From Actinoplanes sp. NBC_00393 (GTDB lineage: Bacteria; Actinomycetota; Actinomycetes; Mycobacteriales; Micromonosporaceae): 64,000 nucleotides of DNA. Within the stretch, counting starts at the first letter, position 1; each line of letters starts with the position of its first letter. Under the pieces are notes generated by a model. That model had not been told where the DNA came from. It saw only the letters and a program-made list of their open reading frames with translations, and did not search any database. This document shows, in pieces, positions 49,164 to 58,578 of this stretch. Position numbers and translations under genes: made by a program. The stretch lies in the NCBI RefSeq assembly GCF_036053395.1, contig NZ_CP107942.1:11212001-11276000 (forward strand). Direction: 5' to 3'.

Positions 49164-52040
49164 CTATTCGCCGACTCGGAGGACTTCGGCCAGTCGGCGG
49201 CGACGCCGCAAAGTGGATTCGAGCGGGACGACCACGGCGACCGCGGCCAGCAGTGTGACCGCGAGGAGGGCGAGCTGCCACCACGGGGGCGCCGGGGTCG
49301 GGTCGTTGGTCTGGGCGGTGAGCAACCGCAGCGTCAGCGGGTCGAAGGTCAGCCAGGCGAGCAGCACCGCCAGCAGCGGGCCGCCGATCGCTGCCACGGC
49401 GACCGCCGGGAGTAGTTCGCCGGCCGCTACCCGGCGGGCCTCCGACGGGCGCAGGCCGAGGGTGCGCAGGCGGGTCAGGGTCTGCCAGCGATCCGGGGCG
49501 CCGGCTGCCGCGCCCAGGGCGAGGCCCAGCAGGCCCAGCGCCAGCAATGTTGCCGCCGACGCCCACGCGAGCGCCAGCAGCCCGGCAACCAGCGGCGCCT
49601 CCTGCCGAGTTCGCAGCACATCGGTACGCACGACGCCCTCACCCTCGACCCCGCTCGCCGCGACGGCGGCCGCAGCGCCCGGCCCGGTCAGCCAGATGGT
49701 GTTCGGCGCGGCGGAAACCCCGGCGGCGGTGAGGGCTGCGGCATCGACGATCACCACGTCCGGCAGGTTGTTCACGGCGGGGGCAGCGCCGATGGCCTGA
49801 AGCCGTACCGCCGGGGCGCCGTCGCGCAGCAGGTCCAGCCCGAGGCCGGGCCGCAGAGCGCCGTCGGCGGAGCGGACCAGTGCCGGAATCGGGCCGGCAG
49901 AGGGGGTGGCGAGCCGGCTGAGTCCGGGTTCGGCCGGCAGCTGGGTGTCGGCCAGGAGCCGCTGGAAGGCGACGGCGTCCACGGCGACCAGGACCGGGGA
50001 GACCGTGGTCTCGTCGGTGACGATCCGTTCGGCGTCGGTGACCCGGGCAGCGACGGCATGGCGGACGCCCGGCGCAGCAGCGAGCCGGCCGGCCACCTCC
50101 GCGGTGAACTTCTCCGCGCTCGGCGCCACGTCGAGCCGGGCGTCGGCGCCGACCGTCCGCCAGGCGCCGTCGGCGAGGCCGGCCTGCACGGTGGCGTTCA
50201 TGGTCAGCGCGAACGATGCCAGCGCGGTCGCGGCGACCAGGGCGAGCAGCGGCAGCGCCCGGCCGGCGGTGGCCGCGGCCCGGGCCGCGCCGAACACGGC
50301 CAGGGGACGGCTGGAACGCAGCGCGACCCGCAGGCCGAGGGCGAGACCGAGCGGAAGCAGCCGCAGCAGGATCAGCACACCGGCGAGAACGGCCAGTGTC
50401 GGGGCGGCAGCCGGAAGGCTGATCCCTGCAGCGCCAAGCAAGGCGTCGCCGGACAAGGCACCGGACGAGCCGCCGGACGAGCCGCCGGACGAGCCACCGG
50501 ACAAGGCGCCGCCGGGCAGCAAGCCGCTGGTCGCCGCGCCGGACAGGCCGAAGCCGTCTGCTCCGGTGCCTGCCTGGACACCGCCGGGCTCGGACAGGCC
50601 GGGCAGGACGCCGCGCTGGCGCAGGGCGATCAAGGCCGCGACGGCCGCCGCGACCACCGTGAGTTCGGCGGCGGCGCGGCGCAGCAGGCCGGTGTGCCGG
50701 ATCCAGCGGCGCGCCGACCGGTTGGCGGGCACCCGGCGGTCCCGGGTGGCGCGGGCCGCGGCGAGCACGCCGAACACCGGCGCGGCGAGGGCGGCCGCGA
50801 GCGCCACCGGCGCCACCCAGATCCAGGAGACGACCGGCACGAGGGTACGCGCGAACAGCACCCCCACGAGACTTCCGGCCATCGCCACCGTGACCGATTC
50901 GAGCAGGAGTTCCCCGCCCAGGGCGGTGAGTCCGGTGCCCCGCTGCCGGGCCAGCGCCAACGCCGGCGTTCGGCGGCGCACCAGCAGGTCGGCGGCGAGG
51001 AGCAGAACCAGCACAGCGGCGGTCAGCACAGCGAGGAGCAGCACCGAAGCCTGCGCGGACGCGGCCTGCACCTGACCGGTCACCTCCCGCAGCACCGCGT
51101 CGAGCTGGGTGTTCCACACCGTGGAGGTGTCGAGTTCGCCGGTGGCCCCGGACTCGGCCTTCAGCGTCACCGCGGTCGCGGCGATCGTCTGCGCCGACTC
51201 CCAGGTCAGCACGTCCGGGTCGGGGCTGAACCGGACGGCCCGGTCGAACTGGTCGACGCCGAGGGCGAGCCGGGCGTCCGGCAGCGACTCGGCGGAGAGC
51301 AGCCCGCCGAACCGGGTGGAGCCGATCCCGTCCGCCCCGGCCGCCGGGTCGAGCAGCCAGGGCATGGTCCGCCAGGCGGGGTCGGAGCGGTCGACGGGGC
51401 GGAAGATGCCGCTCACGCGTACATCCTTGGTGTTTCGATTGTTGTCGGCGAGCGCGAGCCGATCGCCCGGCTTGACCCGCAGAACCTTCGCGGCGCTCTC
51501 CGAAATGCCGGCCTGGACCGTCCACGGCGGCCCGAAATAGGGCACCAGCGTGTCGCCGCGGCCCTGCCGCACGGTCGGCCCGGGCGCGGTGCCGGCCGTC
51601 CAGACCACCTCCGGGCCGGTGCCGGTCGACAGGTACGCCATCCGGAAGGTCCGCAGCACACTGCCGTCGGTGAAGCTGAGCGTGCTGCTGACCGCGGTGG
51701 TGACCGGCGGTTCCAGTGCGGCCCGCAGCCCGCTGCCGAGCTCGTTCAGGGTCCGGTCGCGCAGCGCGTCCATGTCCTCGGCGAGGTGTGGCATCCGGTA
51801 GCGGCCGCCCGGCCCGTCGTCCGGCTCCCAGTGTGCGCTCGCGGTGACCTCGGCCCGGTCTCCGGCCTCCCGGACGGCCTCCCGCACCGCCTGGTCGGCG
51901 GTGTCGCGCAGCAGCCCCGGCACGGCGCCGGCGAGCAGACTGATCACCGCCACCACGGCGGCGCAGAGCAGTAACGGGCCGGCGTCGGCGCGGGCGCGGC
52001 CGGCCATGCTCGCCCAGTGCAGCGCCGGCAGCCGCTTCAT
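49164..52040 (-). CDS. FtsX/MacB-type ABC permease (large, second)
   Basis: The ATG at 52040 overlaps the previous permease stop as ATGA and gives 958 residues. It has an N-terminal helix with a large outer domain, a cluster of three helices with the FtsX motif (about 345-460), a second outer domain and three C-terminal helices ending with a basic tail (LRRRRRLAEVLRVGE). A Gly-Ser insert (SGGSSGGSSGGSSG) is coded by 12-bp repeats at 50458-50505. These long permeases act with MacB-like ATPases to export peptides, lipoproteins or drugs or to transmit envelope signals. Confidence 0.88.
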   Translation of the reverse strand: MKRLPALHWASMAGRARADAGPLLLCAAVVAVISLLAGAVPGLLRDTADQAVREAVREAGDRAEVTASAHWEPDDGPGGRYRMPHLAEDMDALRDRTLNELGSGLRAALEPPVTTAVSSTLSFTDGSVLRTFRMAYLSTGTGPEVVWTAGTAPGPTVRQGRGDTLVPYFGPPWTVQAGISESAAKVLRVKPGDRLALADNNRNTKDVRVSGIFRPVDRSDPAWRTMPWLLDPAAGADGIGSTRFGGLLSAESLPDARLALGVDQFDRAVRFSPDPDVLTWESAQTIAATAVTLKAESGATGELDTSTVWNTQLDAVLREVTGQVQAASAQASVLLLAVLTAAVLVLLLAADLLVRRRTPALALARQRGTGLTALGGELLLESVTVAMAGSLVGVLFARTLVPVVSWIWVAPVALAAALAAPVFGVLAAARATRDRRVPANRSARRWIRHTGLLRRAAAELTVVAAAVAALIALRQRGVLPGLSEPGGVQAGTGADGFGLSGAATSGLLPGGALSGGSSGGSSGGSSGALSGDALLGAAGISLPAAAPTLAVLAGVLILLRLLPLGLALGLRVALRSSRPLAVFGAARAAATAGRALPLLALVAATALASFALTMNATVQAGLADGAWRTVGADARLDVAPSAEKFTAEVAGRLAAAPGVRHAVAARVTDAERIVTDETTVSPVLVAVDAVAFQRLLADTQLPAEPGLSRLATPSAGPIPALVRSADGALRPGLGLDLLRDGAPAVRLQAIGAAPAVNNLPDVVIVDAAALTAAGVSAAPNTIWLTGPGAAAAVAASGVEGEGVVRTDVLRTRQEAPLVAGLLALAWASAATLLALGLLGLALGAAAGAPDRWQTLTRLRTLGLRPSEARRVAAGELLPAVAVAAIGGPLLAVLLAWLTFDPLTLRLLTAQTNDPTPAPPWWQLALLAVTLLAAVAVVVPLESTLRRRRRLAEVLRVGE
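50458..50505 (-). repeat. In-frame 12-bp repeats coding SGGS
   Basis: GCCGCCGGACGA (plus strand) occurs about three times with one more variant, coding a Ser-Gly-Gly-Ser linker between two halves of the permease. Confidence 0.8.
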
Positions 52041-55000
52041 GACGTCACCCGCAGGTGGGCGGCGTCGGCCTTGCGGGACTGCAGGACGACCACGACGCCT
52101 ACCGCGAGCGTGCACACGGCCAGCAGCGATCCCAGCAGGGCGGTCTCGGCGGCCCACGGCCACAGCGGCGCCACCGCCGGCACCGGCTCGGCACCCGTGT
52201 CGGAGCGGACCAGCAGCGGCGCCACCAGGCGGGTGCCGATCGCGCCGACCGCGGCGCCGGCCACGAACATCGGCAGCAGGATCAGGGCGTGCTGGCCGAG
52301 CAGGGTGCGGCGTACCTCGCGGCGGGTCATGCCCAGCCCGCGCAGCCGGGCCACCTCCAGGGCGCGAACCCGCAGGTCGCTGGTCACGTGCAGGACCAGG
52401 CCGGCGAGCAGCAGCAGGGCCGCCGCCGGTACGAGCAGCCGCAGCACCGCCGGCAGCCCGGCCGGCACCGGCCCGGAGCTGAGCCGGGCGATCTCCCCGT
52501 CGCGGGTGGTGACCGGCCCGAGGTGCAGTCCCGCGGCCCGCTCGGCCGCGCCCGCCGAGGGCTGCCCGGCCCACCAGGCGTCCACCGGGAACTCGAGGTC
52601 ACCGCGGAGCATCAGGGCCCGCGACAGGGTGTCCAGGTCGGCGAGCACCGCCGCCGCGCCGGGCGCGCCCGGGACCGCCGGGACCAGCTCGGCCACCTCG
52701 ACGGTGAGCGGGGTGGTGCCCACCGCCACGTCGAGCTGGTCGCCGGGCGACGCGCCGATGTCGCCGGCGAGGCGTTCGGAGACGGCGACCGGCACCGGGC
52801 CGGGATCGGGGAACGCTGTGACGGCCAGTTCCCGCGCGGCGTCCGGCGCGCCGCCGAGCCGGACCGTGCTGGTCACCCGCAGACTGCCGCCGGCGAGTTC
52901 GACGGCCGGGTCGGCGAGCCGGCCGGCGTACGGCTCGATCGATGTGGCGTTCCAGGACTGTCCACCGGCGTCCGGAACGGTAAGTGTGAAGGCGAGCCGG
53001 CTGCTGTCCGTACGATCCGGGCTGATCGCCTCGCCGGTGACCGGCAGCGAGACCGCGACCAGGCGCAGGCCCTCGACCGGCGCGCAGCCCGGCAGCCGGT
53101 GCGCGCGTCCGTCGAGCGGCAGTGGCGTCCCGGTGCACGTGGTGCGCAAGCCGGTGGCATCCTCCAGCACCAGCCGCGGCGTCACGGTGAGCGCCTGGTC
53201 AGCCGTCCCGGAGAACGTGAAGGCGTATCCGGCCGGAACGGGAAGGCCGTCGGCACGCGACGGCGGTGCGAGCGCCGTGCCCACCCCGGCCCAGGTACGC
53301 CCGGACGCCAACCGCCCCCGCACCAGCTCCCCGGCCCGGCCCGCGTCCACCGCGACCAGCCGCGGCACGTCTCCCGCCGGGCCCAGCCACTGACCCACCG
53401 AGACACCCCGGTCGGTGGCCGGCCGGACCGTGCCGCCGGTCGCCGCGCTCACCAGCGCACCCTGCCCGGCGACCGGGGGAGCGGCGAGGGTCAGAGTCAG
53501 ATCGGTGCCCACCGACAGGGCCGCCTGATCGCGCTGCGACCGGTCCCAGGTCGCGTCGAACGCCACGCCGAAGCTGCCGGCCGCGCAGGCCAGCGTGATC
53601 AGCAGGGCGGCGGCGGTGGCCTGCGGGCGGCGCGCGGCCTCGGCGACGGCGAGCGAGAGGGCGAGCCCGTTGGTCCGGCGGGCCAGCCGGTCGGCGGCGG
53701 CCAGCGCGGGCGGCACCAGTCGCAACGCGAGGGCGGAACCGGCGGTCAGCAGCAGGGCGGGCGCGAGTACCCGTACCGTGTCGACCTGCGCGCTCGAACC
53801 GGCGGGCTGAGCCCGCAGCTGCCACCAGCCGCCCGCAGCGAGCGCCACCAGCAGCAGGTCGGCGCCGGAACGGGCCAGCAGCTCGCGGCGTCCGCGGTCG
53901 CCGGCCGCCGGGGCGGGCCGCACCGCGAGCCCGACCAGCAGCACCGCCAGGGCGAGGGCGCCAAGCGTGACCGCGAGAACCTGGCCGCCGGTGATCGCGG
54001 GCGTGGTGGCCAGCCCGGCGCCGGCCAGCGGCGGCAGCTGACTGAGCGCCGAGTGCAGCGCAGCGGAGGCCGGAATCGCCAGCGCGGCGCCCAGCAGGGC
54101 GAGGACACCGGCCTCCAGGATCGCGTTCAGGGCCAGCCGGCCCCGGCCGGTGCCGATCGCCGTCAGCAGGGCGGTCTCGGCGGCCCGGACGTCCGCGGTG
54201 AGCCGCCCGGCGAGCGCCAGCGCGACGCCGGTCAGCACGATGCCGAGCACCGCGATCGCGAGCACCGAGCCGTTGACGACCTGCTGCTGGTCGCGGGCGG
54301 ACGACAGTTCGGCCGGCAGCGCGGAGGCGATCCGCTCGATCTGCACCCGGTCGCCGAGGACCCGGGCCAGGCGGCGGTCCGCGCCGCGAACGGATTCGGC
54401 GACGGCTGCCAGATCGCGCTGGTCGGGGGCGGACAGATCGGGCCGCGCGGTGATCTCCAGGCGGGCGATCGCCGAGCCGCTGCCGAGCAGCTCACCGAGG
54501 TCGAGCAGGAACGGGCCGAACGCGCGGGACGGCTGCATCGCGCTGCCGTCGCGATAGGCCAGGTCGTAGCCGGTGCCGGCGAGCGGGTCACGGTCCCAGC
54601 CGGTGCCGGGCAGCGGGCGTACGACAGCGGCCACCGTCACGTCCAGCGCCGGAGCGGGATCGCGGGCCCGTTCCTCGCCGAGGCGTACCCGGCTTCCCGG
54701 CCTGAGCCCCAGCATGCGGGCGGTCGGCTCCAGCACGGCGACTTCGGAAGCGGCTCCGGGCCAGCGGCCGGACACCAGTTCGGCCCGCTGTTGCAGGCCC
54801 TCGACCGCGGACAGGTAGCCCACCGAGTCCTCGCCCAGCGACCGCATCACCGACGACGCCCGCGCGGCGGTGCCGGCCCGGAACGGCGCCAGCGCATCGG
54901 TGAGCAGGGCGCGGGTGTCGTCGGCCACCGACCGGGCATCGTCGCCGGTCATCGCCACCGTGTACGCGGTGACCTCGACATCCTCCGGCGCCGCCCGGGA

Positions 55001-55147
55001 CGCCGCCACCTCCAGAGCCTGCTCCGCCGTACGCGTCACCAGCAGCGTACAGACCCCCAGCAGGGTCGCGCCCACGGTGACCACCGCCAGCAGCGAGGCG
55101 AGCAGCTGCCACTGCGCCCGGGCCCGCCCGGTGAGCAGCCTCAGCAC
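52037..55147 (-). CDS. FtsX/MacB-type ABC permease (large, first)
   Basis: The GTG at 55147 overlaps the ATPase stop by 7 bp and gives 1036 residues. The layout is an N-terminal helix (LLASLLAVVTVGATLLGVC), an outer domain, an FtsX-type helix block near 270-400, a second outer domain with two cysteines (TTCTGTP, RLPGCAP), and a C-terminal FtsX block (LEVARLRGLGMTRREVRRTLLG). It pairs with the next permease as a heterodimer. Confidence 0.88.
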   Translation of the reverse strand: MLRLLTGRARAQWQLLASLLAVVTVGATLLGVCTLLVTRTAEQALEVAASRAAPEDVEVTAYTVAMTGDDARSVADDTRALLTDALAPFRAGTAARASSVMRSLGEDSVGYLSAVEGLQQRAELVSGRWPGAASEVAVLEPTARMLGLRPGSRVRLGEERARDPAPALDVTVAAVVRPLPGTGWDRDPLAGTGYDLAYRDGSAMQPSRAFGPFLLDLGELLGSGSAIARLEITARPDLSAPDQRDLAAVAESVRGADRRLARVLGDRVQIERIASALPAELSSARDQQQVVNGSVLAIAVLGIVLTGVALALAGRLTADVRAAETALLTAIGTGRGRLALNAILEAGVLALLGAALAIPASAALHSALSQLPPLAGAGLATTPAITGGQVLAVTLGALALAVLLVGLAVRPAPAAGDRGRRELLARSGADLLLVALAAGGWWQLRAQPAGSSAQVDTVRVLAPALLLTAGSALALRLVPPALAAADRLARRTNGLALSLAVAEAARRPQATAAALLITLACAAGSFGVAFDATWDRSQRDQAALSVGTDLTLTLAAPPVAGQGALVSAATGGTVRPATDRGVSVGQWLGPAGDVPRLVAVDAGRAGELVRGRLASGRTWAGVGTALAPPSRADGLPVPAGYAFTFSGTADQALTVTPRLVLEDATGLRTTCTGTPLPLDGRAHRLPGCAPVEGLRLVAVSLPVTGEAISPDRTDSSRLAFTLTVPDAGGQSWNATSIEPYAGRLADPAVELAGGSLRVTSTVRLGGAPDAARELAVTAFPDPGPVPVAVSERLAGDIGASPGDQLDVAVGTTPLTVEVAELVPAVPGAPGAAAVLADLDTLSRALMLRGDLEFPVDAWWAGQPSAGAAERAAGLHLGPVTTRDGEIARLSSGPVPAGLPAVLRLLVPAAALLLLAGLVLHVTSDLRVRALEVARLRGLGMTRREVRRTLLGQHALILLPMFVAGAAVGAIGTRLVAPLLVRSDTGAEPVPAVAPLWPWAAETALLGSLLAVCTLAVGVVVVLQSRKADAAHLRVTS

Positions 55148-55815
55148 TGCTCGTCGTCGATTCGCCCGTCACCGATCCGGATCACCCGGTCGGCGAGGGC
55201 CATCATCACCGGGTCGTGCGTGGACACCAGGGCCGTGACGCCTTCCGACTCGACCACCCCGCGCAGCAGCGCCATCACCGACCGGCCGGTCTCCGCGTCC
55301 AGCTGCCCGGTCGGCTCGTCGGCGATCAGCAGGCGCGGCGACGCGGCCAGGGCGCGGGCGATCGCCACCCGCTGCTGCTGGCCGCCGGACAGCTCGCCGG
55401 GCCGCTGCTTGGCGTGGCCGGCCAGACCGACCAGTTCGAGCAGCAGGGCGACCCGGCGTTCGCGGTCGGCGGCGGACATCCGGGCCAGGCGCAGCGGGGC
55501 GCCGACGTTCTCCGCGGCGGAGAGCACCGGGATCAGGCCGAACGTCTGAAAGACGTACGACACCTTCTCCCGCCGCAGCATCGACAGCCCGTCCTCGTCG
55601 AGGCCGGTGACGTCGGTGCCGTCGATCTCCACGCTGCCGGTGTCCGGGCGGTCCAGGCCGCCGATCACGTTGAGCAGCGTGGTCTTGCCCGAACCGGACC
55701 GGCCGACCAGGGCGACCATGCTGCCCGCGGCGACGTCGAACGACACGTCCCGCAGCGCGTGCACGTCACCGAAGGTGCGGTTGACGCCGCGGACGCGCAG
55801 GATCGGCGCGGTCAT
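55141..55815 (-). CDS. MacB-type ABC transporter ATPase
   Basis: The 224-residue protein has Walker A GRSGSGKTT, the signature LSGGQQQRVAIARAL, Walker B LLIADEPTGQLD and the switch histidine in VSTHDPVM. It is the short LolD/MacB type. It overlaps the second ATPase gene before it (ATGA) and the permease gene after it, so the four genes form one unit. Confidence 0.93.
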   Translation of the reverse strand: MTAPILRVRGVNRTFGDVHALRDVSFDVAAGSMVALVGRSGSGKTTLLNVIGGLDRPDTGSVEIDGTDVTGLDEDGLSMLRREKVSYVFQTFGLIPVLSAAENVGAPLRLARMSAADRERRVALLLELVGLAGHAKQRPGELSGGQQQRVAIARALAASPRLLIADEPTGQLDAETGRSVMALLRGVVESEGVTALVSTHDPVMMALADRVIRIGDGRIDDEQC

Positions 55816-56735
55816 GAGCGGTCCGGGTGGATCGCCACGTGGTCGGCCTCCAGCGCCAGCCGGACCCGCCGGGTGAGTTCCAGCGCCTCCCGGTACTCGC
55901 GCGGCACCTGCACCCGGCCGGCCCGGTCCATCACCGCGTACTCCTCCGCGATCACGTGGGTGTCCCCGTTCTCCGCGGTGGCGGTACGCCGCAGCACCTC
56001 GCTGCTGGTCCGCCCGTCGCGGATCGCCACGGTCCGCTCCACCTGCCCGCTCACCTCCGGATCGTGGGTGACCACCACGACGGTCACCCCGAACTCCCGG
56101 TTGACGTGCCGCAACGCCTCGAACACCTGACCGGAGGTGGTGGTGTCCAGCTCACCGGTCGGCTCGTCGGCGAACAGCACCCGCGGCTGGTTGGCCAGCG
56201 CCACCGCGATCGCCACCCGCTGCTGCTGTCCGCCGGACATCTGCGCGGGCCTGCGGTCCGCGCAGTCGGCCACCCCGAGCGCTTCGAGGAGCTCCGCGGC
56301 GCGGGCACGCCGGGCCCGGCGGCCTACACCGGCGGCCGCCATCGGCAGGTCCACCACCTGGGCGGCAGTCAGGTACGGCACCAGGTTGCTCGCGGTCTGC
56401 TGCCGGACGAACCCGACGGTGTGCCGCCGGTAGCGAACCCGATCGGTACGCGACATCGCCAGCAGATCCCACTCGCCGACCCGAGCCCGCCCGGCCGTGG
56501 GCGCGTCGATCCCGGCCAGGATGGCCAGGAGCGTCGACTTGCCCGACCCGGACGCGCCCACCACGGCGACCATCTCGCCGTCCTCCACCAGCAGGTCGAG
56601 CCCCTGCAGGGCCTGCACCTCGATCGACCCGGTCTGATAGATCCGGACCAGGCTCTCGCAGACGATCAGCGACTCCCGGCCGAACTCGGGTGCGCGCGGA
56701 GGCGGTTCCGGCAGCGTCAGCGGCTGCGTGCTCAT
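55812..56735 (-). CDS. MacB-type ABC ATPase with AbrB-like C-terminal domain
   Basis: The ATG at 56735 (MSTQPLTLPEPPP) gives 307 residues. Residues 20-250 are a normal MacB-type ATPase: Walker A GASGSGKST (60-68), signature MSGGQQQR (166-173) and Walker B DEPTGELD (from 190). Residues about 263-304 (EEYAVMDRAGRVQVPREYRE, then ALELTRRVRLALEADH) resemble an AbrB/SpoVT swapped-hairpin domain, normally a DNA-binding element. This would link the exporter ATPase to transcription or be a dimerisation device (inference). It is the first gene of the exporter operon. Confidence 0.9.
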   Translation of the reverse strand: MSTQPLTLPEPPPRAPEFGRESLIVCESLVRIYQTGSIEVQALQGLDLLVEDGEMVAVVGASGSGKSTLLAILAGIDAPTAGRARVGEWDLLAMSRTDRVRYRRHTVGFVRQQTASNLVPYLTAAQVVDLPMAAAGVGRRARRARAAELLEALGVADCADRRPAQMSGGQQQRVAIAVALANQPRVLFADEPTGELDTTTSGQVFEALRHVNREFGVTVVVVTHDPEVSGQVERTVAIRDGRTSSEVLRRTATAENGDTHVIAEEYAVMDRAGRVQVPREYREALELTRRVRLALEADHVAIHPDRS

Positions 56736-56866
56736 CGCTCTCCTCGCGGCCGATCCGGGGACGGCTTTCCATACGGCCGTTCCTTGGCCGGCTTCCTGCT
56801 GCGGCTGATCTTGGGACCGATTTTGTATCTCCCCGAGGTCGCCGCCGTCAATTAGGCTGACCGGGC

Positions 56867-58063
56867 GTGCTGACCGATCCTGCACGACCCGCCACCGCCG
56901 CGCTGCCCCGCCGCCGATTCATGCTGGTCATCGCGCTGCTCGGCTACTTCCTCACCGCGTGGGCCTGGGCGCTGCTCGGCCCCCTGGCCCCGCTGCTGCG
57001 CGACTCGCTCGGTCTCAGCCCGCTGACCCAGGCCCTCGTCGTCGCCCTGCCGGTCGTGGTCGGCGCCCTCGGCCGGATCCCGGTCGGCTCGCTGGCCGAC
57101 CGGCGCGGCAGCCGCCGAATGTATCTGCTGGTCACCGCCCTGACCATGACGGCCCTGCTGGTGCTCGCCACGGTCGGTCACCGCTCCGCACCCGCCCTGC
57201 TGGCCGGCGCGGTGCTGCTCGGCGCGGCCGGCACGACCTTCGCCGCGGGCGTCCCGTTCGTCAGCGCCTGGTTCCCCGAACGCCGCGGCCTGGCCATCGG
57301 CGCCCTCGGCACCGGGCTGTGCGGCGGCGCGCTCGGCGGACTGACGGCGGTTCGGCTCGTCGACGCGTACGGAATGGCTGCTCCTTTCCTGGTCAGCTCC
57401 GCGGCGCTGGCAGCCTTCGGCATCCTGGGCGCCACCGCCATGCGCGACGCCCCACGCCACTCAGTGCCCGCGGCCGGCGCCCGGGGCCGCCTCACCAGCG
57501 CGCTGCGGCTCCCCATCACCCGGCGTTCCATCATCTGGTACGCCCTGGGCTTCGCCCTTTTCGTCACCTGCTCCAACGCGCTGCCGGTCTACCTCGGCAA
57601 TGCGTACGACGTGAGCCCCGCCCGGGCCGGTGACGTGATGGCCGCGTTCGTCGTCGTCGGCGTGGCGATGCGCCCGATCGGCGGCTGGCTGGCCGACCGC
57701 TTCGGCCCCGCCCGCCCGCTGGTGATCGCCCTGACCGCGCTGACCGTGGCCACCGCGGTGCAGGCCTTCACCCCGCCCCTGCCGATCTTCCTGGCCGCCG
57801 TCCTGCCCGTCCTGGCCGTCGGCCTCGGCGTCTCCAGCAGCGCGGTACTCACCCAGATCGGCCACACCGCCCCACCCCTGATGGTCGGCCTGGTGACCGG
57901 CGTGGTGAGCGCGGCGGCCGGAATCGCCGGCTTCCTCACCCCGCTGCTGCTCGCCGTCTCCTTCCAGCTCACCGCCAGCTACGGCCCAGCCTTCACCGTC
58001 CTGCTGGCCGCCGCCCTGGTCGCCTTGGCCGTAGCCCTCCACAACCTCCGCAACCCCGCCTGA
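56867..58063 (+). CDS. MFS transporter, NarK/NNP-like
   Basis: The GTG at 56867 gives 398 residues with twelve membrane helices. The loop between helices 2 and 3 has GRIPVGSLADRRGSRRMYL and that after helix 4 has WFPERRGLAIG, patterns seen in nitrate/nitrite porters and related MFS groups. Cargo is not certain. It is divergent from the exporter operon and its 3' end faces the 62-bp repeat array. Confidence 0.85.
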   Translation: MLTDPARPATAALPRRRFMLVIALLGYFLTAWAWALLGPLAPLLRDSLGLSPLTQALVVALPVVVGALGRIPVGSLADRRGSRRMYLLVTALTMTALLVLATVGHRSAPALLAGAVLLGAAGTTFAAGVPFVSAWFPERRGLAIGALGTGLCGGALGGLTAVRLVDAYGMAAPFLVSSAALAAFGILGATAMRDAPRHSVPAAGARGRLTSALRLPITRRSIIWYALGFALFVTCSNALPVYLGNAYDVSPARAGDVMAAFVVVGVAMRPIGGWLADRFGPARPLVIALTALTVATAVQAFTPPLPIFLAAVLPVLAVGLGVSSSAVLTQIGHTAPPLMVGLVTGVVSAAAGIAGFLTPLLLAVSFQLTASYGPAFTVLLAAALVALAVALHNLRNPA

Positions 58064-58080
58064 CCGGCTCCACCGTCCCG

Positions 58081-58578
58081 GCTGACCGCCACCGCTGCTT
58101 CCTCCCGCCGGACGCAACCCTCACCGTCAGCCGGCCGTCGCGGCTGACCGCCACCGCTGCTTCCTCCCGCCGGACGCAACCCTCACCGTCAGCTGGCCGT
58201 CGCGGCTGACCGCCACGGCTGCTTCCTTCCGCCGGACGCAACCCTCACCGTCAGCTGGCCGTCGCGGCTGACCGCCAGTGCTCTTTGCTCGGGTGGGTTG
58301 GGGTGCTGGCGGTCAGCTGGTTGTTGTGGCTGACCGTCAGTGCTGCTTGTTCGGGTGGGTTGGGGTGCTGGCGGTCAGCTGGTTGTTGTGGCTGACCGTC
58401 AGTGCTGCTTGCTCGGGTGGGTTGGGGTGCTGGCGGTCAGCTGGTTGTTGTGGCTGACCGTCAGTGCTGCTTGCTCGGGTCGGTTGGGGCGCTGGCGGTC
58501 AGCTGGGTTTTCGTGGCTGACCGCCACGGCTGCTTGCTCGCGTTCGATGCGACGCTCACCGTCAGCTGGGCCAGACAG
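58081..58578. repeat. 62-bp tandem array of eight units with hairpins
   Basis: GCTGACC recurs at 58081, 58143, 58205, 58267, 58329, 58391, 58453 and 58516, i.e. a 62-bp period with one 63-bp step. Two unit types alternate in blocks: A (CGCTGCTTCCTCCCGCCGGA) in units 1-3 and the last-like unit, and B (GCTGCTTGCTCGGGTGGGTT) in the middle. At each junction GGTCAGC or GTCAGC pairs with GCTGACC across about 11 bases, so the RNA would form a row of hairpins. The last unit overlaps the stop codon of the patatin gene. The array fills the space between two convergent genes. Confidence 0.92.

Noticed and set aside
52055..55549. Open frame of about 1,160 codons opposite the FtsX permease gene
   Set aside because: Composition is Arg/Gly/Ala/Gln-rich without motifs and it mirrors a conserved permease; a shadow frame.
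58081..58578. CRISPR array
   Set aside because: Units of 62 bp abut directly and differ by drift; there are no unique spacers between constant repeats and no cas genes nearby.
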